Source: Paraburkholderia sp. CNPSo 3274
GTDB taxonomy: Bacteria > Pseudomonadota > Gammaproteobacteria > Burkholderiales > Burkholderiaceae
Direction of reading: 5' to 3'
Assembly: GCF_024206475.1 (NCBI RefSeq)
Contig: NZ_JAMBPR010000045.1
Location: 1-64,000 of the forward strand
Length of the DNA: 64,000 bases
Part shown: piece after piece, positions 42,855 through 51,100 of the stretch
Layout of the letters: each line of letters starts with the position of its first letter
How positions within the stretch are numbered: the first letter of the stretch is position 1
Notes under the pieces: model-generated
What the model was told of the DNA's origin: nothing
The model's input: the letters and a program-made list of their open reading frames with translations, nothing else
Databases searched by the model: none
Position numbers and translations under genes: made by a program

Positions 42855-43918
42855 TCGAAGTACTTCGCGCGGGCCTGCTCACCACGGTCCAGGATCTCGG
42901 CCGCCCCGGCTACCGGCATCTGGGCGTCGCAACCGGCGGCGCGCTCGATACGCTCGCGCTCGAAGTGGGCAACCGCCTCGTCGGCAACCGGCCCGACGCC
43001 GCTGGCGTGGAAATCACCTTCGGCCCCGTCGCGCTGCGTTTCGCGCGCGCCACGCGCGTTGCCATTACCGGCACGGACTTCGGCGCGACCCTCGGCGGCC
43101 GCCCGGTCTGGTCGTGGTGGAGCCTGCCCGTGGCGGCCGGCGAGGAACTCGTGCTCAACGGCGCGAAGCGTGGCATGCGCGCCTATGTGTGCGTGGCCGG
43201 CGGCATCGACGTGCTGCCCATGCTCGGCTCGCGCAGCACCGACCTCGCGGCGGGCTTCGGCGGCCTCGCGGGCCGCGCGCTCAAAGACGGCGACCGTCTC
43301 GCCACCGGCGCCTCGTTCGCGCCGGGCCGCGAGCGCGCCGCGCTCGACCCGGGCGCGCCGGCCTTCGGCGTGAAGGCGCCCGTGTGGTGCAACTTCGCGT
43401 TGGCGGACGACCCGCATCACCGGCGCGGACGCCATCCGGACGGCATGGCGTGGGCCGTGCCCGTGCGCGTGCTGCGCGGCCCCGAGTACGACAGCTTCAC
43501 ACCCGAGGCGCAGCGCGCGCTCTGGTCCGATGAATGGCAGATCACCCCCAACAGCAACCGCATGGGCTTCCGGCTCACGGGCACGCCGCTCGCGCGCACG
43601 AACAGCGCGGATCTGCTCTCGCATGCCGTGCTGCCCGGCACGATCCAGGTGCCGCCGAGCGGCCAGCCCATCGTGCTGATGGCCGACGCGCAGACCACCG
43701 GCGGCTACCCGAAGATCGGCTCCGTGATTCGCGCCGACTGGTGGAAGCTCGCCCAGGTGCGGCTGACCGGTGGCGTGCGTTTCGTGGAAGCGACGCCGGC
43801 CGCCGCGCGCGCGGCGCTGGAAGAGGAACGGGCGTATTTGCGGCAGATCGACGCCGCGATCGCCATGCACGACGAGCGCCTTGCGAGCCGCCGCGCGACC
43901 GCGGCTGCGAGCGCGTGA
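42851..43918 (+). CDS. pxpC: 5-oxoprolinase subunit PxpC (KipA-like)
   Basis: 355 aa. Carboxyltransferase-domain 2 (KipA): starts MIEVLRAGLLTTVQDLGRPG, with later blocks SNRMGFRLTGTPL and DAQTTGGYPKIGSVIRADW. Works with PxpB and PxpA in 5-oxoproline cleavage. Translationally coupled to pxpB, and separated from pxpA by 44 bp with its own AAGAGGAA ribosome-binding site. Confidence 0.95.
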   Translation: MIEVLRAGLLTTVQDLGRPGYRHLGVATGGALDTLALEVGNRLVGNRPDAAGVEITFGPVALRFARATRVAITGTDFGATLGGRPVWSWWSLPVAAGEELVLNGAKRGMRAYVCVAGGIDVLPMLGSRSTDLAAGFGGLAGRALKDGDRLATGASFAPGRERAALDPGAPAFGVKAPVWCNFALADDPHHRRGRHPDGMAWAVPVRVLRGPEYDSFTPEAQRALWSDEWQITPNSNRMGFRLTGTPLARTNSADLLSHAVLPGTIQVPPSGQPIVLMADAQTTGGYPKIGSVIRADWWKLAQVRLTGGVRFVEATPAAARAALEEERAYLRQIDAAIAMHDERLASRRATAAASA

Positions 43919-43962
43919 TTTTCAAGCACCATCGGTAACACGAGCAGTAAGAGGAACACACC

Positions 43963-44718
43963 ATGACCACCATCGATCTGAACGCCGATCTCGGCGAAGG
44001 CTGCGGCTCCGACGAGGCGCTGCTCGACCTCGTGAGCTCCGCCAACATTGCGTGCGGCTGGCACGCGGGCGGCGCCAATGCCATGCGCGAATGCGTGCGC
44101 TGGGCCGTGGAAAAAGGCGTGTCGATCGGCGCGCATCCGAGCTTCAACGACCCCGAGAACTTCGGCCGCAAGGAGATGAACCTGCCGCCCGAGGAAATCT
44201 ACGCGGGCGTGCTTTATCAGCTTGGCGCGCTTTCCGCGATCGCCCAGGCCGAAGGCGGACGCATCGCCCACGTGAAGCCGCACGGCGCGCTCTACAACCA
44301 GGCCGCGCGTGACCCGCAGATCGCCGAGGCAATCGTCTCCGCCGTGCACGACTTCGATCCGTCCGTGACGGTCTTCGCGCTCGCGGGCAGCGGCCTCGTG
44401 ACGGCCGCGCGCGAAGCGGGGCTCGTGGCCATCGAGGAAGTGTTCGCCGACCGCGGCTATCGCGCGGACGGCTCGCTCGTGCCGCGCAGCGAGCCGGGCG
44501 CGCTGCTCGACGACGAAGACACCGTGCTCGCGCGCACGCTCGCGATGATCCGCGAGCGGCGCGTGCAGGCCGTGAACGGCGCCTGGGTGCCGCTCAACGC
44601 GCAGACCATTTGCCTGCACGGCGACGGCCCGCACGCGCTCGCGTTCGCGCGGCGCATCCGCACGGCGCTCGACGACGCAGGCATCGGCGTGCGCGCGGCG
44701 GGGGCCGGCGAAGTCTGA
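43963..44718 (+). CDS. pxpA: 5-oxoprolinase subunit PxpA (LamB/YcsF family)
   Basis: 251 aa LamB/YcsF protein, the third PxpABC subunit. The family start is clear (IDLNADLGEGCGSDEALLDL), followed by SANIACGWHAGG, GAHPSFNDPENFGR and VKPHGALYNQAA, with conserved Asp and His residues. All three subunits are needed for activity in characterised systems. Last enzyme gene of the cluster; 219 bp lie between it and the DUF969 gene. Confidence 0.95.
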   Translation: MTTIDLNADLGEGCGSDEALLDLVSSANIACGWHAGGANAMRECVRWAVEKGVSIGAHPSFNDPENFGRKEMNLPPEEIYAGVLYQLGALSAIAQAEGGRIAHVKPHGALYNQAARDPQIAEAIVSAVHDFDPSVTVFALAGSGLVTAAREAGLVAIEEVFADRGYRADGSLVPRSEPGALLDDEDTVLARTLAMIRERRVQAVNGAWVPLNAQTICLHGDGPHALAFARRIRTALDDAGIGVRAAGAGEV

Positions 44719-44937
44719 CGCACGCGAGCTTCCATGCAGCAAAGCGCGCGGCATGCGCCGCGCGCCGCTCGAGCCGTATCACCGAAGGTAATCGCCTGGC
44801 AATCTCTCGGCAGCGCAAGCTTGCCAAGCGTAGTTGTACCCAGCAGGTTCGTAGTTGCACGAACGGCCATCAGAGCCGCGAAGTCAATGCCGCTACCCGC
44901 GGCAATCAACGACAAGCCAATACGTTTGGAGATCCAC

Positions 44938-45687
44938 ATGCAGAGCACCGTCAACTTATGGCCGCTGATCGGCGTGGCCGTCATCATCGCCGGCTTCCTG
45001 TTACGCTTCAATCCGATGCTGATCGTCGCCGCGGCGGCCGTCGTCACCGGTTTCGCCGGGGGCTTTCCGGTGGCGAAGATTCTCGCCGCCATCGGCACCG
45101 GCTTCATCAAGACCCGCAACATTCCGCTCATCATCCTGTTGCCGCTCGCCGTGATCGGGCTGCTGGAGCGCCACGGCCTGCGTGAGCGCGCGCAGATCTG
45201 GATCGGCAGCATCAAGGCGGCCACCGCCGGGCGTCTGCTCATCGTCTATCTGCTCGTGCGCGAGCTGACCGCCGCCGTCGGCTTGACGGGCCTGGGCGGC
45301 CATCCGCAGATGGTGCGGCCGCTCATCGCGCCGATGGCCGAAGGCGCCACTGAAAACCGCTTCGGCAAGCTCTCCGACGCCGTGCGCTACAAGCTGCGCG
45401 CCTACTCGGCCGCGACCGACAACGTGGGCCTCTTCTTCGGCGAGGACATCTTCGTCGCGTTCGGCGCGATCGTGCTGATGGTCACGCTGCTCAAGGAAGC
45501 GGGCGTTTCGGTGGAGCCGATCCATGTGGCGTTTTGGGGTATTCCCACGGCGATCTGCGCGTTTCTGATTCACGGCGCGCGGCTCTGGCTGCTCGATCGC
45601 AAGCTCGAACGCGAACTGGGCGGCCCGCGCGGCGCGACCGACGTCAAGGCTGCGGCTGCAGACCGTGCACAGGGAGACGAAGCATGA
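44938..45687 (+). CDS. DUF969 membrane protein (putative 5-oxoproline permease component)
   Basis: 249 aa, about six hydrophobic helices, beginning at once with LWPLIGVAVIIAGFLLRFNP. Matches DUF969 by pattern (GLLERHGLRERAQIWI, VGLTGLGGHPQMVRPLIAP). The ATG at 44938 follows GGAG. Its stop overlaps the DUF979 start by 4 bp, and the two families occur together across bacteria, often beside pyroglutamyl-peptidase or oxoprolinase genes. I infer a two-component inner-membrane transporter for 5-oxoproline. No experiment known to me shows this. Confidence 0.78.
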   Translation: MQSTVNLWPLIGVAVIIAGFLLRFNPMLIVAAAAVVTGFAGGFPVAKILAAIGTGFIKTRNIPLIILLPLAVIGLLERHGLRERAQIWIGSIKAATAGRLLIVYLLVRELTAAVGLTGLGGHPQMVRPLIAPMAEGATENRFGKLSDAVRYKLRAYSAATDNVGLFFGEDIFVAFGAIVLMVTLLKEAGVSVEPIHVAFWGIPTAICAFLIHGARLWLLDRKLERELGGPRGATDVKAAAADRAQGDEA

Positions 45688-46637
45688 CGCTCACCCTCAA
45701 CTGGCTCTTCTGGCTGCTCGGCATCGTGCTGCTCATCGTCGGCGGCATGATCGTGATGGACCGCGAGCATCCGCGCCGCTTCACGGCGGGCGGCTTCTGG
45801 CTGCTCTACGCGCTCATCTTTCTCGTCGGCGACCTGCTGCCCGCCGAAGTCGTAGGTGTGCTCGTGCTCGCCATGGCGCTGATCGCGGGTCTCGGCGGCG
45901 TGACGGCCGCAAAGCCCAAGGTGCTTGCGCTCGAAACGCGTCTCGCCAACGCGAAGCGTCTGGGCAACAAGCTCTTCGTGCCGGCGCTCACCATTCCCGT
46001 CGTCACCGTCGTGCTCACGCTCGCGGCAAGCCATCTCGTGTTCGGCGGCAAGCCGTTCATCGACCCGAAGAACGTCACGCTGATCGGCTTCGGCATTGGC
46101 TGCGTGATCGCGCTCGTCATTGCCTGCATCATCACGCGCGACAGCGTCGGCCAGTCGATGAAGGAGACGCGCCGCCTCGTCGATGCGCTTTCGTGGGCCG
46201 CCGTCCTGCCGCAAATGCTCGGCATGCTCGGCCTCGTGTTCTCGGACGCCGGCGTGGGCAAGGCCGTTGCGCACGTGACGACGTCGTACATCAACATGGA
46301 CGTGCGCTTCGTTGCCGTCGTGGTCTATTGCGTGGGCATGGCGCTCTTCACAATCATCATGGGCAACGGCTTCGCCGCGTTTCCGGTGATGACGGGCGGC
46401 GTGGGCGTGCCGGTGCTGGTGGGCGTGTTCCACGTCAATCCGGCGATGATGGCCGCCATCGGCATGTTCTCGGGCTATTGCGGGACGCTCATGACGCCGA
46501 TGGCCGCAAACTTCAACATGGTGCCCGCCGCGCTGCTTGAACTGCCCGACAAGAACGCGGTGATACGCGTGCAGGTGCCCACGGCGCTGGGCGTACTCGC
46601 GGCGAATATCGTGCTGCTGAATGTGTTCGGGTTTTGA
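45684..46637 (+). CDS. DUF979 membrane protein (putative 5-oxoproline permease component)
   Basis: 317 aa, about nine hydrophobic helices. Recognised as DUF979 from the start LTLNWLFWLLGIVLLIVGGM and blocks such as IIMGNGFAAFPVMTGGVGVP and GYCGTLMTPMAANFNMVPAA, a helix-breaking Gly/Pro-rich region like those of ion-coupled permeases. It is the larger partner of the DUF969 protein (4-bp overlap). Ends at a strong terminator, which closes the pxp locus. Confidence 0.8.
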   Translation: MTLTLNWLFWLLGIVLLIVGGMIVMDREHPRRFTAGGFWLLYALIFLVGDLLPAEVVGVLVLAMALIAGLGGVTAAKPKVLALETRLANAKRLGNKLFVPALTIPVVTVVLTLAASHLVFGGKPFIDPKNVTLIGFGIGCVIALVIACIITRDSVGQSMKETRRLVDALSWAAVLPQMLGMLGLVFSDAGVGKAVAHVTTSYINMDVRFVAVVVYCVGMALFTIIMGNGFAAFPVMTGGVGVPVLVGVFHVNPAMMAAIGMFSGYCGTLMTPMAANFNMVPAALLELPDKNAVIRVQVPTALGVLAANIVLLNVFGF

Positions 46638-46657
46638 CGACTCGTACGCGCGCGGTT

Positions 46658-46689
46658 GCAAAAAAGCCGGCGAAAGCCGGCTTTTTTGC
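46658..46689. terminator. bidirectional terminator after the DUF979 gene
   Basis: GCAAAAAAGCCGGC, tetraloop gaaa, GCCGGCTTTTTTGC: a perfect stem with a stable GNRA loop, between convergent genes. Confidence 0.94.
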
Positions 46690-46742
46690 TTTCAGGCCGC
46701 GAGAGCGTCGCTGAATGGCTGCGCTCCTGATCGAGCGTAAAG

Positions 46743-46802
46743 ACCCAACCCGACCCAACCCGACCCAACCCGGCTCAACCCGGCTCAACCCGGCTCAACC
46801 CG
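46743..46802. repeat. six-copy 10-bp tandem repeat
   Basis: Three copies of ACCCAACCCG followed by three of GCTCAACCCG, with no gap. The last copy overlaps the 3' end of the TraB/GumN gene and supplies its stop codon. Perfect short tandem repeats like this usually vary in copy number between strains. Confidence 0.9.
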
Positions 46803-48120
46803 GATCGACGTTGAACCCACGCTGGCGCAGCAGCTGGAGCACGCCTCTCGGGCCGCCCAGGTGCAGCGCGCCCACGGCCACGAAGAGCGGCTTGTTGGGC
46901 GCCACGTACTGCTGCATGCGCGAGACGAAACGCCGGTTGCGCTCGTAGACGATGCGGTTATCGACCGACGCCGCCACGCGCGCGTCGTGAGAGAGCTTTT
47001 CGGTGCGCGCCGATTCCCACGCGGAGATCGCGTCGGCGTCGCCCACGCGCCATAGGTGCAGGAGCGTCTGCACGTCGGACACGTTTTGCGCGGGCGTCTG
47101 CGCGAGGTCCTGCGCGAGCATTTCGCGCTGTTGCGCGAGGCTCAGGTTCGTGAAGGCGCGCATCTGCTCGGCGAGCGTCTCCAGCCCGACAATGCGGCGG
47201 CCCTTCCAGCGCAGGAACACGTTCTGCAACTGCGCCTCGGTGCCGTACTCGGTCTGCAGGCCGGCGCTCAGCGAATCGTAGGTTTCCACGAGCAGCGAGG
47301 CGAGCCACGGCCGCATCTTGCGGATCTCGGCGAGCGCTTCCGGATTGCCGCGCATGCGCGCTTCAAGCTTCTGCCAGAGCGGATCGGGCAGGAGGCCCGG
47401 CAGGCAGGGCCGCTTGCACACGCCATATTTCGAGACGTCGTCCTGGGAAACGAGCAGATCGTCGGGGGAAAGTTCGAGCGCGAGAATGGGCGACGCGGCG
47501 AGCGCCGCGAGAATCTGCGGGCGAAACGGCTGGCCGGGCGGGTAGTCGGCGGGGTCGCCCACATGGAGCGTGCCGAGCAGATAGATCGTGAGATTGCCGC
47601 GCGTGGCGACATAGAACGGCATGCGCGCAGGCTGGGTGCGCACCGGGCCGCCAGCCGTCGTGCCCGATGCGTAGCTCGGCACGGCCGGCGCGGCGTGAAA
47701 GCCGGGAATACCGCCGTTCGCGCCGCGAGCGGAACCGGGCGGCATGGGCACGGCCGGGTGCAACCCGGGCGTGTTGGCGACGGCACCGCCAGCGAACGCC
47801 GAGCCCGGCGCGCCTGCGAGAAAGCCGATCGCAAGCGCCAGCGTGAGCGCCACGCGCACCGCATCGATCGACGCCGTCTTCAACGCCGCACGGAACGCCA
47901 CAGCGAATGCCACGCGAAAAGCCACACCGAATGTCACACGAACAGCCGTACACAGCCCGGCCACCATGGCAAAAGCGGCAGCCGGAATGATTGAAAGAAC
48001 GGCGGAGAAAACGTTGGAAAAAACAGTGAAAAAGGCGGCACGACGGCCGCCCATCGACTGGCGGCGCGTAGCAATAAAACGACGCGCCGCCGTCGCTTCA
48101 GGCCGGCATGGGCCGCCCAT
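46795..48120 (-). CDS. TraB/GumN-family protein with long N-terminal extension
   Basis: About 441 aa. The TraB/GumN domain occupies the C-terminal two-thirds, with the paired motifs LLGTLHVGDPADYPPG and VAVGALHLGGPRGVLQLLR near its two ends and catalytic-like Glu/His residues between, as in TIKI/TraB peptidase-like proteins. The first roughly 150 residues hold hydrophobic stretches (a signal or anchor) and a 4-residue repeat (VTFG/VAFR/VAFA/VAFR), then a Gly/Pro-rich linker, so the start is uncertain. ATG 48120 (AGGAGG 12 nt upstream) is used, while 48054 and 47967 are options. It overlaps the end of dppF. Confidence 0.78.
   Translation of the reverse strand: MGGPCRPEATAARRFIATRRQSMGGRRAAFFTVFSNVFSAVLSIIPAAAFAMVAGLCTAVRVTFGVAFRVAFAVAFRAALKTASIDAVRVALTLALAIGFLAGAPGSAFAGGAVANTPGLHPAVPMPPGSARGANGGIPGFHAAPAVPSYASGTTAGGPVRTQPARMPFYVATRGNLTIYLLGTLHVGDPADYPPGQPFRPQILAALAASPILALELSPDDLLVSQDDVSKYGVCKRPCLPGLLPDPLWQKLEARMRGNPEALAEIRKMRPWLASLLVETYDSLSAGLQTEYGTEAQLQNVFLRWKGRRIVGLETLAEQMRAFTNLSLAQQREMLAQDLAQTPAQNVSDVQTLLHLWRVGDADAISAWESARTEKLSHDARVAASVDNRIVYERNRRFVSRMQQYVAPNKPLFVAVGALHLGGPRGVLQLLRQRGFNVDPG
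47885..47956. repeat. imperfect 12-bp tandem repeat inside the TraB/GumN gene
   Basis: Six adjoining 12-bp units of the type GCCACACGAAAT with two to four changes each. In frame they encode repeating V-A-F-R-like tetrapeptides in the hydrophobic N-terminal region. Confidence 0.75.
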
Positions 48121-49123
48121 CCTCTTCCCCCACCTCCTCTGCACGATGGCAGGATACCTGACGGCCGTCCACTTCGCGAAGTGCAGGCACTTCCTTACGA
48201 CACCGATCGACCGCGTATGGACAACGTTGATGGAACGTGCAACCAGACGGCGGGTTGAGCGGCGAAGGCAATTCGCCCTCGAGCTTGATCTTCACGCGGC
48301 GGTCCGCTTCGAAGATCGCGGGCGTGGCCGAAAGCAGCGAGCGGGTGTACGGATGGCGCGGCCGCGAGATCACCGTGTGCTTGTCGCCCAGTTCCGCCAC
48401 GCCGCCCAGATACATCACCATCACGTCGTCGGCAATGTGCTCGACCACGGCCAGGTTGTGCGAAATGAACACGTAGCTCGTGCGGAACTGCTCCTGCAAG
48501 TCCATGAACAGATTGAGAATCTGAGCCTGGATCGAGACGTCGAGCGCGGAAACCGGCTCGTCGGCCACGACGATCTGCGGGTCGAGAATCATGGCGCGCG
48601 CGATCGCCACGCGCTGGCGCTGGCCGCCCGAAAACATGTGCGGATAGCGCTTGGCGTGCTCGGGCCGCAGGCCGACGATGCGCATCATGTGCGCGATGCG
48701 GTCAGCGCGCTCGCTCGCCGTGAGCCGCGTGTTGATGGCGAGCGGCTCGCCGAGGGTCTGCTCCACGGTCTTGCGCGGATTGAGCGAGGCGAACGGGTTC
48801 TGGAACACCATCTGCACGCGGCGGCGCAGCGCGGCGATCTTCGCCGCGTTTGCGTGCGCAACGTCCTCGCCGTCGATGGTGAGCTTGCCCGCGGTGGGCG
48901 GCTCGATCATCGTGAGCTGGCGCGCTAGCGTCGATTTGCCGCAGCCGGACTCGCCCACCACGGCGAGCGTGCGCCCGCGCGTGAGCGAGAACGACACGCC
49001 ATTGAGCGCCTTCACGGTGCCCGTGCCGAACATGCCGCGCTTGACGGAGTAATGCTTTTTGAGGTTTTCCGCGACGAGAACCTTATCGTCCTCATGAGCC
49101 GCGTGTTGCTGGACTGCGTTCAT
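48098..49123 (-). CDS. dppF: peptide ABC transporter ATP-binding protein (DppF type)
   Basis: 341 aa ATPase of a dipeptide/oligopeptide importer. Walker A GESGCGKST, Q-loop in MVFQNPFASLNPRKT, signature FSGGQRQR, Walker B IVVADEP. A C-terminal oligopeptide-transporter extension has Cys residues (GCTFHQRCPYAVDRC). Its start overlaps the dppD stop by 4 bp. Works with DppD as the ATPase pair beneath DppB/DppC. It is the last gene of the dpp operon, and the TraB gene may be co-transcribed behind it. Confidence 0.93.
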   Translation of the reverse strand: MNAVQQHAAHEDDKVLVAENLKKHYSVKRGMFGTGTVKALNGVSFSLTRGRTLAVVGESGCGKSTLARQLTMIEPPTAGKLTIDGEDVAHANAAKIAALRRRVQMVFQNPFASLNPRKTVEQTLGEPLAINTRLTASERADRIAHMMRIVGLRPEHAKRYPHMFSGGQRQRVAIARAMILDPQIVVADEPVSALDVSIQAQILNLFMDLQEQFRTSYVFISHNLAVVEHIADDVMVMYLGGVAELGDKHTVISRPRHPYTRSLLSATPAIFEADRRVKIKLEGELPSPLNPPSGCTFHQRCPYAVDRCRKEVPALREVDGRQVSCHRAEEVGEEDGRPMPA

Positions 49124-50127
49124 CGCGCGCCTCCTTTGGTCAGGTTAGTCAGGTTCACCGCTGCGTTCAGCGGCTTGATGCAGCGCACTTGCGCATCGCC
49201 GCTCTCATCGGTCACCGCGTCGAGCGCAGGCCGCGCCTTCATGCAGTCGTCCACCACGTACTTGCAGCGCGGCGCGAAGAGACAGCCGCTCGGCCGGTCG
49301 TCGCGGCCGGGCACCATGCCGGGCAGCGCGGCAAGACGCATCGCCCCCTTGTTGTGCTCGGGAATCGCGGCGAGCAGCGCTTCCGTGTATGGATGATGCG
49401 GACGCGAAAAGATGTCCGGCACGCGGTTCGTTTCGATGATCTCGCCCGCGTACATCACGGCCACGCGTTGCGCGACTTCGGAAACCACGGCCAGATCGTG
49501 AGAGATCAGCACGAGCGCCATGCCGCGGTCCTTCTGCAGACGCACGAGCAACTCCATGATCTGCGCCTGGATCGTCACGTCGAGCGCCGTGGTGGGCTCG
49601 TCGGCGATCAGCAGCTTCGGGTTGCAGGCCACGGCCATCGCGATCATCACGCGCTGGTTCATGCCGCCCGACATCTGGTGCGGGAAGTTGTCGATACGGT
49701 TCTTCGCGTCGGGAATGCCCACCTGGTCGAGCAGTTCCAGCGCGCGCGTGTTGAGCGCCGAGCCGCGCAGACCTTCGTGCAGCTTGAGCACTTCCTTGAT
49801 CTGATAACCGATGGTGTAGCTCGGGTTCAGGCTCGTGAGCGCGTCCTGGAACACCATGGCGATGTCCTTGCCCACGATGCGGCGGCGCTCCTTGCCAGTG
49901 GCATTGAGAAGATCGCGGCCGTCGAACGTGATCGAATCGGCGCTCACCTTGCCGGGGGCGTCGATGAGGCCCATCAGCGCCATCATCGTCACGCTCTTGC
50001 CCGAGCCCGATTCGCCGACGATGCCGAGCACTTCGCCAGGCGCGACCGACAGATTCACCCGGTCAACGGCGGGCAGGCCGTTGAAGTTCACCGCCAGATT
50101 GCGGATAGTCAAAAGGTCTTGAGTCAT
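49120..50127 (-). CDS. dppD: peptide ABC transporter ATP-binding protein (DppD type)
   Basis: 335 aa. Walker A GESGSGKSV, Q-loop region MVFQDALTSLNP, signature MSGGMNQR, Walker B LLIADEPT, plus the C-terminal Cys-rich extension (GCLFAPRCKYVVDDC). The ATG at 50127 directly follows the dppC stop (1 bp apart); longer frames run back into dppC. Member of the dppABCDF operon. The set is assigned to dipeptides by family; true substrates could include other oligopeptides, heme or delta-aminolevulinate. Confidence 0.93.
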   Translation of the reverse strand: MTQDLLTIRNLAVNFNGLPAVDRVNLSVAPGEVLGIVGESGSGKSVTMMALMGLIDAPGKVSADSITFDGRDLLNATGKERRRIVGKDIAMVFQDALTSLNPSYTIGYQIKEVLKLHEGLRGSALNTRALELLDQVGIPDAKNRIDNFPHQMSGGMNQRVMIAMAVACNPKLLIADEPTTALDVTIQAQIMELLVRLQKDRGMALVLISHDLAVVSEVAQRVAVMYAGEIIETNRVPDIFSRPHHPYTEALLAAIPEHNKGAMRLAALPGMVPGRDDRPSGCLFAPRCKYVVDDCMKARPALDAVTDESGDAQVRCIKPLNAAVNLTNLTKGGAR

Positions 50128-50128
50128 G

Positions 50129-51049
50129 TCAGGCCATCCGCTTGAGCTTGGGATCGAGCGCGTCGCGCAGCCCGTCGCCGAGCAGGTTGATCGCGAGGAC
50201 CGAAATGAGGATGGACAGACCCGGCATCGTGACGATCCACCATGCGCTGTCGATGTAGTCGCGCGCCGAGGCGAGCATCGCGCCCCACTCTGCACGCGGC
50301 GGCTGAACGCCCAGGCCGAGGAAGCCGAGCGCGGCGGCGTCGAGAATCGCCGAGCTAAAGCCGAGCGTCGCCTGCACGATGAGCGGAGCCGTACAGTTGG
50401 GCAGCACCTGCGAGAACATCAGGCGCAGCGTGCCGGCACCGGCCACGCGTGAAGCGGTCACGTACTCCTTGTGCAGTTCGCCCAAGGCCGAACCGCGCGT
50501 GAGACGCACGTAACCGGGCAGCGCCACGATCGCGATCGCGAGCATGGTGTTCGTGAGGCCCGGACCGATGATCGCGACCACGGCGACCGCGAGCAAGAGC
50601 GAGGGCAGCGCGAGCAGCACGTCCATGAGACGCATGATGGGCGTATCGGCCCACTTCTCGAAGAACGCGGCCACGAGCCCGAGCACGATGCCCGGAATCA
50701 GCGCGAGCACGACCGAGACGCAGCCGATCCACAGCGAAAGCCGCGCGCCGTACATGAGACGCGAGAGGATGTCGCGGCCCGCTTCGTCGGTGCCGAGGAT
50801 GAACTTCCAGTTGCCGCCGTCGAGCCACGCGGGCGGAATCTTCACGTAGTCGCGATATTGCTCGATGGGGCTGTGCGGTGCGACCAACGGCGCGAAGATC
50901 GCGAGGAAGACGAGCAGCAGCACGATCACGCCGGCGCCGACGGCGCCCTTGTTGCGCGAGAAGTTCGCCCAGAATTCGCGCAGCACGAGTGCGCGGCCCG
51001 AAGGCGGCGTGACGGCGCGAGGCACGGTGTTCTGAATGTCAGCCATCAT
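50129..51049 (-). CDS. dppC: peptide ABC transporter permease (DppC type)
   Basis: 306 aa inner-membrane permease with six helices. It has the N-terminal region of OppC-type permeases (FWANFSRNKGAVGAGVIVL) and the EAA-like loop (ALPGYVRLTRGSALGELHKEY). Two ATGs stand in tandem; the second (51046) has better spacing from AGGAGG than the first (51049). Upstream gene dppB is 51 bp away on the same strand. Confidence 0.93.
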   Translation of the reverse strand: MMADIQNTVPRAVTPPSGRALVLREFWANFSRNKGAVGAGVIVLLLVFLAIFAPLVAPHSPIEQYRDYVKIPPAWLDGGNWKFILGTDEAGRDILSRLMYGARLSLWIGCVSVVLALIPGIVLGLVAAFFEKWADTPIMRLMDVLLALPSLLLAVAVVAIIGPGLTNTMLAIAIVALPGYVRLTRGSALGELHKEYVTASRVAGAGTLRLMFSQVLPNCTAPLIVQATLGFSSAILDAAALGFLGLGVQPPRAEWGAMLASARDYIDSAWWIVTMPGLSILISVLAINLLGDGLRDALDPKLKRMA

Positions 51050-51100
51050 GCCTCCTGGTGTTGAATGATGTGTTGTGGGGTTCGCATTTTCATGGCTCGC

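Noticed and set aside
46743..46802. CRISPR-like array
   Set aside because: Units are 10 bp and directly joined, with no spacers; it is a simple tandem repeat.
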